Notes under the pieces: model-generated
Database searches by the model: none
Told to the model about the DNA's origin: nothing
What the model saw: only the letters and a program-made list of their open reading frames with translations
Source of the DNA: Asparagopsis taxiformis
Taxonomy: Eukaryota; Rhodophyta; Florideophyceae; Bonnemaisoniales; Bonnemaisoniaceae
Length of the DNA stretch: 64,000 nt
Direction of reading: 5' to 3'
NCBI GenBank assembly: GCA_030407315.1
Contig: JALQPE010000224.1
Coordinates: 62,001-126,000, forward strand
In this document: one piece after another, positions 52,110-63,100 of the stretch
Layout of the letters: each line of letters begins with the position of its first letter
Position numbering within the stretch: the stretch's first letter is position 1
Translations under genes and position numbers: made by a program

Positions 52110-52229
52110 AGAATAGGAAATACATATCTGGTCAGAATAGGAAATAAATACTCGGTTAGAATAGGAAATACGTATCCAGCCAGAATACGGAATATGTATC
52201 CAGCCAGAATACAAAATACCTGTCAGCAT
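52110..52229. repeat. 24-bp tandem repeat, five units
   Basis: Units beginning AGAATA start at 52110, 52134, 52158, 52182 and 52206. The third to fifth units share TCCAGCC-type ends; the last is more diverged. In one plus frame it would encode an 8-residue repeat (ARIRNMYP), but the frame has no other support. Confidence 0.8.
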
Positions 52230-53159
52230 ATCGTCGATCACCCATCTCCCTCACTATCGCGTTCTTCCTACCATCCGAACGCCATGCACCACCATTCGCA
52301 CATACTTCAAGAACCCTCACGACCTAGATTACAAAAATCCGCTCCTTCCCAATACCATCCCCGCTTTCCTCGACACCACCCAGCCCATTAAATCATCAAG
52401 ACATCAAACACGAACATGGTCAGCAAAATCTTACACCACTTGAAACCCACTCTCACTTCTATCGTATGCCTGAAAATATACACCTACCAGAAACAAATCA
52501 GAGATTCATTCCCCATCTTCCTAGATCCCTTCTTCACTCTCCTGGAGTTCTGCCGTTCCTGTTTCACCACTCCTGCATCACATACACAACATCAGAATCA
52601 ACCACAACAGTCAGATTCAAAAGCAACGCTTACCACGACAGATATCCTAGAAACTCCCTTACTTACCTCTCATCCATCCTACACACAATACAAACCATGG
52701 TCCAAAAACCTTGCAATGAATAATCATAGTCAGCAGTCCATATCTTCGCAAAACACATCTTGGCGCTCAATGAAACTTACCTTCCGTCATCAAAATTCCT
52801 GCATCATCTACGCAACATCGGAATCAAACACAGTAGTCGGACTCAAAGCCAACCTTCCCTCGCAGCATACTTTCAAAACTTCACGTACCTCTCTTCCATC
52901 CTCCGCTCAGTACACACCATGAGTCAACAGGCTTCCAATGAAAAATATCGCATCAACGGAAATAGTCAGACTCAAAACCCACGCTTCCCTCAATGCATAC
53001 CCTCGAGGGTAGAGGATGGAACGAAGGTACGTGCGCGAATCTTGATCAAGATTCCCGCACGTACAAAGAAAAGGCGGTCAAAGGATCTCAGTCGGTGATG
53101 AGGGCGGAGTGGAGCCTGCGGCGTCGGCCGGAAACACTACGGTGTTGAAAAGGGGGCCT
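52230..53159. other. Low-complexity region with an imperfect about 230-bp duplication
   Basis: The plus strand is poor in G and rich in C and A. Segments around 52567-52625 and 52797-52855 are recognisably similar (CTGCATCA, ACAACATC and GAATCAA blocks in the same order), as are those near 52674-52740 and 52897-52970. Frames up to 168 codons arise from the base bias. I see no protein domain. It is probably non-coding mobile-element interior. Confidence 0.45.
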
Positions 53160-53515
53160 CAGACAGTACTGCGAGACAGTGATTTTTACTGTCTGAGACA
53201 GTAAAAATCACTATGCGGCAAATGAAAATTAATGCCACACTTGGAGACAGTGATTTGCACTGTCTGGCAGACAGTACGGAACACTGTCTGCAGACAGTAA
53301 AAAACACTGTCTCACAGTACTGTCTGAGGCAGTGAATGGAGACAGTAAAAATTAATGATTTATTCAATAGTTGGATATGATGTAATTTACTGTACTGGGC
53401 AGTGTTGGCGGATAGTGTTGTGTATTGGCCTAGGCAACATGGCCGGATAGTGAAATACGCTGCCTGGGACAATAGATGGAACCAACACGGTGCACTGTCC
53501 TGGGCAGTACCTGGA
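53160..53515. repeat. Degenerate GACAGT/ACTGTC inverted-repeat field
   Basis: Many copies of GACAGT and its complement ACTGTC alternate at irregular spacing, for example TACTGTCTGAGACAGTA near 53189. It appears to be an older, diverged version of the regular array that follows. Confidence 0.7.
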
Positions 53516-53900
53516 GACAGTGATTTTCACTGTCCTGGGCAGTACCTGGAGACAGTGATTTTCACTGTCCTGGGCAATACCTGGAGACAGTGATTTTCAC
53601 TGTCCTGGGCAATACCTGTAGACAGTATTTCGTGCTGCCCTGGGCAGTACCTGTAGACAGTATTTCGTGCTGCCCTGGGCAGTACCTGTAGACAGTACTT
53701 TGTGCTGCCCTGGGCAGCACCTGTAGACAGTACTTTGTGCTGCCCTGGGCAGCACCTGTAGACAGTACTTTGTGCTGCCCTGGGCAGCACCTGTAGACAG
53801 TATTTCGTGCTGCCCTGGGCAGCACCTGGAGACAGTATTTCGTGCTGCCCTGGGCAGCACCTGGAGACAGTATTTCGTGCTGCCCTGGGCAGCACCTGGA
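53516..53900. repeat. 35-bp minisatellite, 11 units, each with an internal palindrome
   Basis: Units starting GACAGT lie exactly 35 bp apart from 53516 to 53866, ending at 53900. Most contain GTGCTGCCC-T-GGGCAGCAC, a perfect 19-bp palindrome; the first three carry a CACTGTCC/GGGCAGT variant. Neighbouring units are nearly identical, which implies recent unequal exchange or slippage. No stop occurs in some minus frames for 147 codons, but this is a product of the 35-bp period, not of coding. Confidence 0.92.
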
Positions 53901-55708
53901 GACAGTAAAAGTAGTGTCCTGATATAGTAAAATTCGGTGTCTGGGAGTGGTGGATGAGATGGAGCGTCACGCTGTCGTGGGCATCTTTCTGGGGTAGAGG
54001 AAGGCAGTTCTAGCGCTATGAGGATGGGGCATGGACGGTATTCATATGGGAATGGACAGAATAGTACGGCTAGGAATTTTTATTTCGTAGTGACTATGAG
54101 CTAGCGAGAGGTATACGCGGTAGGATAGGTAGCAATCTAAGAGGGTGCGATATGGGAAGCTTCACTTTGGATTTGTTTATTTGCGCAGGCTACATTGCGA
54201 ATAAACAATCCCTATGTTAAAAATGCTACTACAACTAACACTATTCCGACGAGTAAAACTAAAACTACTAGAAAAGTCTAGAAATCTATCAACTGATTGA
54301 GCTGCATGAATAAGCTAGGAAATGAAGAGAAGAAGAAAAAATGATGTAGAGAAAGGAAACAAGTTAGTGACGTTGAATTGGAGAGGGAAATTGATGGTGA
54401 TTAGGAGACTAACGTACCTTAACAAATACCATTGCATCCCAAATTGAGATATGTACTCACAGGCAGAAAAGAAAAGTAGTGGAGAAGTGGTAAGAGAGAA
54501 AGATAAATGAAAGTAGAAGTGGAACACTCACCGACTGGAAACCTGAGAAAGAGAAAACGAATAGAAAACTGGGTTAGTGGCGTGAGTTGTGGAAACGTAC
54601 CATCATGGTTCATATCCGTCGGAGACAAAGCAACAACTTTGGCCTTGGGAGCAGTATTGATGATCTAAAACTTACGCTTTGGAAGCAGTATAGATGATCT
54701 ATACTGCTTCCACGGCCAGAGTTGTTGCTTTGTTTCCGACGGATATGAAGATGGAAACAGGGATCTCCAGAATCTGTTGTTTAAGTAGCACTCTGCGGGC
54801 GGAAATGACGTGTACTCTAACAATAGAGGGATGAATTTGAAACGGAGCGGTGCGATGGGAGGCCCAGAAAAACGATACCTAGGGTGCGAATTACGCTTTG
54901 AAGCACATGACCTGGCAGAACAGGCGCAAAATTATTGTATCTTCTACCGCCTTCTCTAGTCTATAATGACGTCATCACTACAGAAATATAGGAAAAACAC
55001 TAGCATATGGGGCCTACTGGAAAGGGGGAGGTGAAGAGTAGGAAAAATGGCGCACTTTCCTGGACGAGGAGTCCGCGCTTCCAGTGATGATTTGGACGGT
55101 ATATATCGATGACGTCATTGCATGCTCTGAGCACACTTGGCAGGCAGTCAAAGCGGGCCACGTGGATGTGGGCGGCTAGGAAACAGCAGTGTGGGAGAAA
55201 TTTTATAATTTTCATGTTGCAAGCGAGCAGTGAATCTGCATTGCAATATATAAATTTATGCTAATTTAAGATATCACACCGAGTACGATTCAACGAGAGA
55301 TTGTGCTTTCAACTTGTAAATAGGGCCGAAAATGGTAGAGTATACGAGTAGGAAGTACGTGTATGAGAAAATCAGATTCAGTATTAGTGCCTAGAGCATC
55401 ACTGCGAAATAAACGGCCGTTTTCCGGAAATGGATACATCTTGGCTGGGTTTGTGGTTAGGGGATGCGATACAAGATAGCAAAACGATGTTGAGTCCGGA
55501 TGAAATAGCAATCAATGTGCATAAAGCAATGAGCATAGGGCAAAGCATTGTGGTGAACCAGTTCATTGGATCGAATGAAAGCCTGGAAAGGTTTCGTAAC
55601 GGTTAAAAGTAGTAGTACTGTATTGAGATAGTAGTCATGTCATAGAAGTTTAGAGTTGTATTCTATGCAACAAAACTGAGCGAAGAAGAAAAGAACAAAA
55701 ACATCAAG
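53901..55708. other. Intergenic region upstream of the transposase-like gene
   Basis: After a short degenerate tail of the minisatellite this is AT-rich DNA without a supported gene. It contains the long foldback at 54611-54747 and, at its right end, the 5' region of the gene at 55709. Short frames (up to 73 codons) are not convincing. Confidence 0.5.
54611..54747. repeat. Long imperfect foldback with a 31-bp perfect inner palindrome
   Basis: The left arm (54611-54666) and right arm (54692-54747) are complementary with few mismatches over about 56 bp. In between, GGAAGCAGTATAGAT-G-ATCTATACTGCTTCC (54681-54711) is a perfect 15-1-15 palindrome, so the right arm can pair with either of two left partners. 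Transcribed RNA would form a hairpin of precursor-miRNA size. It may equally be a small foldback transposon. Confidence 0.8.
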
Positions 55709-58597
55709 ATGGCTCCGAGACGGACTCCTATTCGAAAGAAAACCACAAGTCGTAGGACAAAGGCGAGATTCGATTCACTCAATGTGGCCAGTCCCAGTAA
55801 ACAGCTTCCTGGGAAACTGCAGGGAGAAATCCGCAGCAGTGATGCAGCCTGCATGAACAAAGAAATCCCGAGAGGTAATGAGCTACGACGTGAGTGTACC
55901 ACAGATGACCTATTGGAGTCCCCAATCCCTATGGGTGACACAATAGAAGGTTGTATTGATGTGTACAGCAACAACGATGAAGCTGGAAGTGACATCTACG
56001 TAGCATCGAGCACGCTAATGGAATCGGAAGAAGCAACCGGACGAGGTTCTGATTCCATTTCAACTGGAGGCCCGATAGACCGAAATGCTGGGGATGAAGC
56101 ATGTGGTGATTTCAAGGCATTACTACAATGGCCTGCGATGTATGGGGCTCTTCAGCTGAGTGGAACTCAAAGAATGACAAGAGCCCACTATGAAGGTACC
56201 CTGTTCGGAATGAATTTCCGCAGAGATCCAAGTGAGCACGTCCCGTCGGACTCTGTGATGCGACAGAAGATACTACCATTCTTGAGGAAACACTGCTATG
56301 CAAAGAGCTGTGACATCGAGTTTCCGATGGACCTTCGAAAGAGCGGAGCAAGAGCTGCACAGCATCGAGATGGAGTAGGAACCCGTGGAACAACAGATGA
56401 CAGAGACAATTGTGGAGGAATGGCGAAAGTTCGTATTGTACTCCCAAGCACATGGGCTCTGAAAGATGTCCAGACTCGACCAATCTTTGAAGCATTCCGC
56501 AGTGATGCGAACAATCGAAGCTCGGAAGGAGAAAAATCAACCGCAGAGTGCAGCATTGAAGATTCGTTCATTGCAAAGTGCAGGAGGGGTGTTTTGAGCG
56601 ACCCATTCGTTCGCACAGCAGTTGTTCCCATTGACAGCGATGGGAAAAAGGGTTTGAAGCACATTTATGTACCTGATGGAACAGCAATTCGAATCCGATG
56701 TCATCCAGGAGCTCGTCAGGTTGCCGTCATCGAAAGAGCAAAAGGGTTCAGGAAGAATGACAGAGATGGTGGGAAACCGAAGAGGAGAAGAGTGGCGGTT
56801 ACGTCGTTGTGGGAACTTCATGCTAGGACCATAGTTACCTATGAGGCTCGACACGACGGTGAGCATGATGTGCATGTCGAAAAATATCTGCAGCCGCGAA
56901 TGTCACATCTATTGGAATGGGAGAGGCAGCATGCTCTGCGAGCGATATCGCAATGTGTAATCGGAGCAGGAGCCAAGGGAAAAGTAACACGAGCTGGGGA
57001 CGTGATAACCGTTCTATTACCAATTGGAATGGAAGAGGGTGATATTGTTCCACACGTCGTATTGGTGAACAGGTATTTGAAAGAGCAGGTCGGAGAAGCA
57101 TCCACCATGTTACTTTGCTTTTCACCGGGCGCGAGCTTTGCTGAAGCCAGAAACCCGCCCGATAGACTAGGAAGCCCCAACTATGAAGAAATTCGTGTTT
57201 CAGGGGTGTTCTCGGATGGTTTCGGAGACCACAGGTCGCAATGGCACCCAGCGTCTCCGCGAGAAGATGCACCATGTTGGGGAAAGCTGGAGGATGGTCG
57301 AAACTACTTTGTTTACCGATTTCTCCTTTACACGGATGACTTTGAACCATTCACAAGCAGGAAGGGAAGTTTTGGTGGATGCTATATGTTACCTCTCAAT
57401 CTACCGCCTCGGAAAAGGGGAAGCTACCAAGCGGTTCGAGTGATTGGTTTGCCACCTCCGGGAGTGTCCACAAATTGTGTATTGCGATATATCGTTCAAG
57501 ATATAGTGCGAGGAAGCACAGAGGGTTTCCCAACGAAAAATGCAGAGGGAGAAGATATTGTGGTATTTCTAGACCCAGTGGGGAGCATTGGAGACTATCC
57601 TGCAGTTTCACATACCCTGGATGTTCTTGGACACACATCAAACTCTCCGTGCCACATCTGCAGTTTCCGCAAATATGACCTGAGCAGTACTGGTGGCACG
57701 AAGAATGCATACACTTCGGTAGTGAACGGGCAAACATCGACGCATGCCAGGAGCAAGTATCGGAATGCATCGACACGTAAGGATGCCACAGAAACCCAGC
57801 TTCGCACTCTCGGACTGGCTGCAGAAGAAGGGGAAGATTTACCATTTCATGTCCTGAGCACTTCCTTGGAAGCAGTGCAGGAGTTATTCACACAGATGGC
57901 CAGCACATTCCAAGGTACTACAAGTGGCTCAAGTGCAAGTCAGAAGAACCCGTGGAAACCACTTCGACCGAAAGACAGCACTGGTGTATTCAAGACGGAC
58001 CGGAAAAGCATCTGCGATGACCTTGAGCAAGAAAGCGCGCGGCAGTACAGGAACAAGCTGATTCTGGAGCTAGGTAAGGCGATTTGTGCGGAGAACCTGA
58101 AGCTCGGGTTTGGAAGAGAAGAAGCGGTGGTCTTTCCAGAAACGGGTCTTCGTCTGATTTTGACCGCAGAAGGTAGTCAGGAGCAACTTATGCATACCGA
58201 TGTTCCCGTCCGTGAGGGAACTGGAACTGGTCCTCTCAACTCGCCATCATATTTCATGATGGCTGCTGGTGCGGATGGGTTCATCATTCGTATCGCCAAG
58301 TTCAGCCATGTGTGCCTAAGTCATCCAGCGAAAGACAAGTACCGCGTGCCAGTGACGAACGTGCGCATCCCACCGTATTCCCTGCTTGTATGCCGAACGG
58401 ACGTGTATCACGGAGGGTCGTTCTTCGGTGAGGTACCAGCATCCTATCCGGTCCCATCTATCACTGCGAACTTCCAGGGAGAAGTTGCTACAGCCTCCCT
58501 TCAATGTCAACTACTGGGAGCGTTTAGATATCTGATGAAATTAGTTCTTAATAGCATTCTATGGCAGGCATCAAGGCCGCCTTCAAGTAAACGATGA
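55709..58597 (+). CDS. TNP2/Plavaka-like transposase region fused to a putative 2OG-Fe(II) dioxygenase
   Basis: The 962-residue single-exon protein starts with a basic segment (MAPRRTPIRKKTTSRRTKAR). Residues about 530-655 look like the core of TNP2/Plavaka-type transposases: FLLYTDDFEPF (first Asp), SFGGCYMLPLNLPPRKR, VRVIGLPPPGV, then IGDYPAVSHTLDVLGHT and CHIC (GD.PA block with zinc cysteines). The usual downstream transposase region is replaced by a linker and a module at about residues 755-940. That module has TGLRLILTAEG, H829-T-D831, SPSYFMMAAGADGF, a basic-hydrophobic strand and H901 in DVYHGGSFF, the HxD...H layout of 2OG-Fe(II) oxygenases. The gene at 60109 ends in the same module. 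The frame is intact. The transposase and oxygenase assignments are by pattern only; the residues 140-520 are unrecognised. Confidence 0.65.
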   Translation: MAPRRTPIRKKTTSRRTKARFDSLNVASPSKQLPGKLQGEIRSSDAACMNKEIPRGNELRRECTTDDLLESPIPMGDTIEGCIDVYSNNDEAGSDIYVASSTLMESEEATGRGSDSISTGGPIDRNAGDEACGDFKALLQWPAMYGALQLSGTQRMTRAHYEGTLFGMNFRRDPSEHVPSDSVMRQKILPFLRKHCYAKSCDIEFPMDLRKSGARAAQHRDGVGTRGTTDDRDNCGGMAKVRIVLPSTWALKDVQTRPIFEAFRSDANNRSSEGEKSTAECSIEDSFIAKCRRGVLSDPFVRTAVVPIDSDGKKGLKHIYVPDGTAIRIRCHPGARQVAVIERAKGFRKNDRDGGKPKRRRVAVTSLWELHARTIVTYEARHDGEHDVHVEKYLQPRMSHLLEWERQHALRAISQCVIGAGAKGKVTRAGDVITVLLPIGMEEGDIVPHVVLVNRYLKEQVGEASTMLLCFSPGASFAEARNPPDRLGSPNYEEIRVSGVFSDGFGDHRSQWHPASPREDAPCWGKLEDGRNYFVYRFLLYTDDFEPFTSRKGSFGGCYMLPLNLPPRKRGSYQAVRVIGLPPPGVSTNCVLRYIVQDIVRGSTEGFPTKNAEGEDIVVFLDPVGSIGDYPAVSHTLDVLGHTSNSPCHICSFRKYDLSSTGGTKNAYTSVVNGQTSTHARSKYRNASTRKDATETQLRTLGLAAEEGEDLPFHVLSTSLEAVQELFTQMASTFQGTTSGSSASQKNPWKPLRPKDSTGVFKTDRKSICDDLEQESARQYRNKLILELGKAICAENLKLGFGREEAVVFPETGLRLILTAEGSQEQLMHTDVPVREGTGTGPLNSPSYFMMAAGADGFIIRIAKFSHVCLSHPAKDKYRVPVTNVRIPPYSLLVCRTDVYHGGSFFGEVPASYPVPSITANFQGEVATASLQCQLLGAFRYLMKLVLNSILWQASRPPSSKR

Positions 58598-58755
58598 AAG
58601 TTAGGCTAGTACATGACGTTTGCGTATGTAGACGGGTCGGGAGATATACAATACTCAATTTAATATGAGAAGGGGAGGAAACTATGGTGGGCACTACTAG
58701 AATAGAACAAGGTAATATCGCAGTCGTCTTTGGTTACAACATTGAGGTGAGGAAG
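58598..58755. other. 3' flank of the transposase-like gene
   Basis: Short AT-rich spacer between the stop codon and the first foldback cluster. No feature is seen. Confidence 0.5.
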
Positions 58756-59043
58756 GCTTACAGATGATGCAGTTTCGCTGGGGTGCTGACAGCAAAGTCA
58801 TCGTTACGATGACTTTGCTGTAATGATTTGATTTCTTACAGCAAAGTCATCGTAACGATGACTTTGCTGTAAGAAATCAAATCATTACAGCGGCCACAAT
58901 TTTTTACCGGGTAAAAAATTCTTGCTGATTTTTTTACCCGGTAAAATTTTCTCACCACTGTAATCAAACCTTTCCTTACAGCAAAGTCATCGTAACGATG
59001 ACTTTGCTGTAAGCATCCCGGGTAAACGGCTTCGGCTGTAAGC
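58756..59043. repeat. Foldback cluster 1 with three palindrome copies
   Basis: Three copies of CAGCAAAGTCATCG-TAA/TTA-CGATGACTTTGCTG (58789-58821, 58835-58873, 58975-59013) are present. The second lies in a 75-bp palindrome (58817-58891; arms of 36 bp, 3-nt centre). Between the second and third lies ATTACAG...CTGTAAT with inner palindromes around ACCGGGT and ACCCGGT (58898-58920 is perfect). The outer edges GCTTACAG (58756) and CTGTAAGC (59043) are also complementary, with about three quarters of the following 38 positions matching. The whole cluster is therefore one nested inverted repeat. Confidence 0.9.
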
Positions 59044-59579
59044 GGTTGGGAGTTTCGTCCGTCTCCCACCCTGGGAAGGGTGAGAAGGGAAGTGTGGAGC
59101 CGGGAACATCGTACAACGATGGTTTGGACGACTGTTGACGGCTCTGGGGAGCACTCTGCGTCGTGCAAGCCTGGTTTGCGCTGGCTGCACTACCTGGTAT
59201 TGAACGGTTCTGTGCGCAAAGTTTACTCATGAAGGAGGTAGGGTGTTGTGTACCACACCAACCATAGTTACTAACATTTGCAGTGTACTCTAGTGATGTA
59301 ATTATTATTCTAGTTTCTAACTATACAATGATATTAAGTAAGTCAGATGTGCACAGAGCATGGTCTAAGCCTAGCACGGTAGAGAAAGATGGAAGAAAGA
59401 TTGAAGGGTAGGCATGCAGAAGTATGAAGGCAGCAGTATGTGTAGACTATGGCAGTGGTAAGAAAATATTTCATGCACCAAAGGGTGGGCAGAGTGACAT
59501 TAGAGAGGTGGTGTGTAGGGGGAAGGTAGGTGGAGATGATGGAGGACAACAGAAACGAGAGCGAGGGTTGAGACCAACG
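59044..59579. other. Spacer between the two foldback clusters
   Basis: The 536-bp spacer has no supported gene. Short minus frames (up to 84 codons) have no domain. The left 190 bp are GC-richer, the rest AT-rich. Confidence 0.45.
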
Positions 59580-59903
59580 GCTTACAGATGAAGCAGTTTA
59601 CCAGGGATGCTTACAGCAAAGTCATCGTTACGATGACTTTGCTGTAAGGAAAGGTTTCATTACAGTGGCCATGATTTCTTTACCCGGTAAAAAAATTCCT
59701 GGTCGCTGTAATGAAAACGTTTTCTTACAGCAAAGTCATCGTAACGATGACTTTGCTGTCAGGAAACAAAACATTACAGTGGCCATGATTTCTTTACCCG
59801 GTAAAAAAATTCCTGGCCTCTGTAATGAAACGTTTCCTTACAGCAAAGTCATCGTAACGATGGCTTTGCTGTAAGGATCCTTGGTAAACTGCCTGAGCTG
59901 TAA
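59580..59903. repeat. Foldback cluster 2 with three palindrome copies
   Basis: The same 39-bp palindrome as in cluster 1 occurs at 59610-59648, 59724-59762 (one mismatch) and 59837-59875 (one mismatch), about 113 bp apart. The two spacers are near-identical and contain ATTACAGTGGCCATGA, TTTACCCGGTAAA and CTGTAATG. The left edge GGCTTACAGATGAAGCAGTT (59579) matches the reverse complement of the right edge of cluster 1. The right edge (GGTAAACTGCCTGAGCTGTAA) is its imperfect complement. Confidence 0.9.
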
Positions 59904-60108
59904 TTGTCGTACAACGAAAAGTGATGTGGAAGGTTCGGATTGGTCAACCGCTGAATATCATTACCAGGGTGTATACTAATAGGAATATGTCAGATCTCTA
60001 AGTTTCGCCTATCTTACTCAGCTTACGCAGCAAAACAGCTTGTCGTTCAGATCTTCTTCTCTATTTCTCAATCTTTCACTCTTCTTTCCTCATTTCTTCA
60101 CCAAAGCA

Positions 60109-63100
60109 ATGGCTCAACAATCCCCCAACGCTTTCGACCGCCAGGTGCGCTCTGCCAGCCGCCGTGACAACGATTCTCCCACTCCTTCTCCCTCTCCTTC
60201 TCCCTCTCATTCTCCTTCTCTGGCCCCCCCTGTCCCCATGGACGTTTGCGAAGCTGCTGCAGCGCTGACCCAGCTCAGCCCAGCACCTAAGCCCGTCCCC
60301 TCCCCCCCTTCCGCTTCCGATCCCGCGGTTGTCCCGACAATCGACGCTGGCGTTCCCGCAACTCCGCTTCCGGCTCAATCTGCCGAAGCGGCGCCAGCCG
60401 TCGAGGGATCTGGTGCTCCTCTGCCTAGTTCGCCTGCTCCGGACATGATCATCGCGTCCGGCAGCGACTTGGCAGAGGATGCGGAGAAGGTCGATGATCA
60501 CAACGCTCGTGACATCGTACCGAACAAGCCTCTCCGCAGCACCAGGCTGGCCTACCCTGGCACAGTGCCCATCCCGGTGGATGTGGACTACGACATAAGT
60601 CCGGAGAGCTGCCGAAACATTCCAGTCTTCATTTCCCCTCTGGATGTTTCTCCTCCGGCAGTCGTGTCCAGGGTGGTCAGGCCGCATCGCGTTGATGAGT
60701 TGAAGAAAACGTTTCTCACTCAGGGATTTTCCGTGATTGCTTCACGCGTGTCCGTCTGCGAGGTGATTGATTCCAATGCAAAAGTCCGACTGCAATACGT
60801 CGATGGATCTCACCGAGTGACCGCGTTGAAGGCCATTCTCGAGTCGGCTGGACCTGCTCCTGCGAAGGACAGTCCAGAGTGGGAGGAGTTTGTCAAGTCT
60901 GACATCTACCGTCGCTTTGGAACTATTCCAGTCGACTTTCTCCTCCCACCGACTCGGCTTGGCCGGGATGTCTTCTGCTCCGAAGAAGTACTCCCGCTTT
61001 CACGGCTGATGAACTTCCACACCCACAATGTCAGCGAGGTAACAGTTGCTGACAATGTGTGCTCTGTGATGGAGTTCATCAATATCCACCGCCTGGGAAA
61101 GAAGAAGATCGAGCCGACCGTTCAATACATCAAAGAACGGAAAGCGCTGAGCTGGATTCGTCCGAGACAGCTCATGCGCTACGTCTCGATCGCGCGAGGG
61201 TTCAAGACCATTGAAAGCCCTGCTTTCAAGTACTGGTCGAGTATTCCGAACAGGCCGGAGTTCGTGCAGTTCTCTTCGACCGAGGATCTGGCTGGTTGTA
61301 CGGTGAACTTGTTGTTCAATGGGTCGTTCAGGAGTGCTCCGGATGTGCAGAAGTGTTTCATCCTGGAGATGACGGCGCGCTACACTTGTAGCCGTCGGTC
61401 GGCCGGGCTGAAACCGTACTCGGTTGGCACCATTGGGCAGGAATGGATTGCTGGTTTGTTGGAAATCTTCGGGTACGTGAAGGAGGTGGCCGAGTACTGG
61501 AACGTGTCGGATGTGTTGCGGATGCTGGATGGCTCAATTCCCAGCGTGGGTGACCCGAGCAAGAGCTTCGACATTCGCTCGCGCGTTGTCGAAGTTCTTG
61601 CTCAGATGGTCCCCAAGAAGGGGTGTTGGGCAGACTTCCGTCCCAAGGAAGGCCCCCCCGATGGTTACAAGTCGGAGAACATTTTTCCCCGTAAGAAGTC
61701 TGTCTTCGGGAAGGACGCCAGGAAAATGCTCCTGCGCGTCACTGGGTACCGCGACATGATTATGCGGAAACGCTTTCACGCGATGTACCCAGACATCCCA
61801 CATGCTGCGCTCCCAGCCACATGTGGTGATGATGCCCCCATCCCTTCCTCTTCCAATTCCTTGCCCATCCCTTCATCCTCCATCCCTTTGCCCCCACCAC
61901 CTCAACTGGAATCTTCCAGTAATTCCGAGGTTGCCCCTGTTCCTCTCACTACCCCTGCCGTGTCTGCATCCTCCCCTGCGGTGACCCCGGTCAAGCCGAC
62001 TGCGCGTGGTCCCCAGGCTGGCAGTGAACAGTCTGGTCCAGTTTCCCACGCCGGGACTGGTACCCCCAACCGTCCTGTCCAAGCCGCGCAGGAGCAGGTC
62101 TCACCGGCTTCGCAGCCTGAGCCTGCGACTCCGGCTGCCGAGCAGCACCCTGCTGCTCCGGCCCCCGCTGTCGAAGCTTCCCGTTCTGCATCTGCTAGCA
62201 GTTCGGGAAGCTCCAGCGATGACAGTTTCGTCCCTTCACCATCCGGTGGGGTTGGACAGAAGACGGTTGCGAGGATTTCGACGGAGGGCCCTACTCCCGA
62301 GAATGTGGTCGAGGGCAGCAGTGCGAAGGGCGGTGCAGATCCTGACGGGGATGTCATTGAAGTCAGTGATTCTGCACCGCCCGGAGTGGAAACTTCTGGG
62401 AGGAAAGTGATGCCCAGAAGGAGTACCCGCCTGCAAGCGAGTCGTTCCGGTCGTGGTGGAACGGCGGGTGGTGCTGTGGAGGTCGTCGAGCTGGAGAGCG
62501 CCCCCGAGGATGCGGGTGAAAACTCCATCCTCGGGAAGCGTAACTTGGATGCGCCTTCTGCGACGCCCGAGCCTTCTACCAAAAAGAGAATGCTCGGTGA
62601 GACTTCATCAAAGTCGTCGTCAAAGAAATCCAAGTCGGCTTCCCGAGGTCGCTCTCGGGAGCCGGTTCTCCAGTTCGACGACGCCCAGGAGAATCCCATT
62701 CCCGACAGTATCGTCGATGAGAATGTGGCCGCCGTTCTCCCCAGCGCAATTGCGTCTGGCAGCCGGATGAAGTACTATATGGAAAGTACGACGGTGGAGA
62801 CGGTTCGGGCGGAAATGAGGGCGGCAGCATTCCAGGTAGCTGCATCGCCGGGTGCTGAGGATACGGTGGTGGAACAGTACTTTGCGGTGAAGCGGGCGTT
62901 GCTGGAAAACTTGGGGGTTATTGTTTTGGAACGCTTGTTGGAATCGTCCACGGCTGGGAGTGCGACGCATGAGCTGTTCGGTCACTTCGCTAGGCAGTTC
63001 CCGCTGGTTGAGGAGGTTGAAAAACCCTCCCAGCAGTCTGATTCTAACGATGACGACAGGGAGCCACAGGACGAGCCGCCAGCTTTCGCAAAGCCCAGCT

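Noticed and set aside
52032..52922. Plus frames of 119 and 168 codons
   Set aside because: Explained by the 24-bp repeat and by low-G composition; no domain.
53516..53900. CRISPR-like array
   Set aside because: Units are contiguous with no unique spacers, and the context is a eukaryotic nuclear genome.
53527..53970. 147-codon and two 87-codon minus frames in the minisatellite
   Set aside because: They arise because a 35-bp period cycles through frames without stops; the same peptide appears in several frames.
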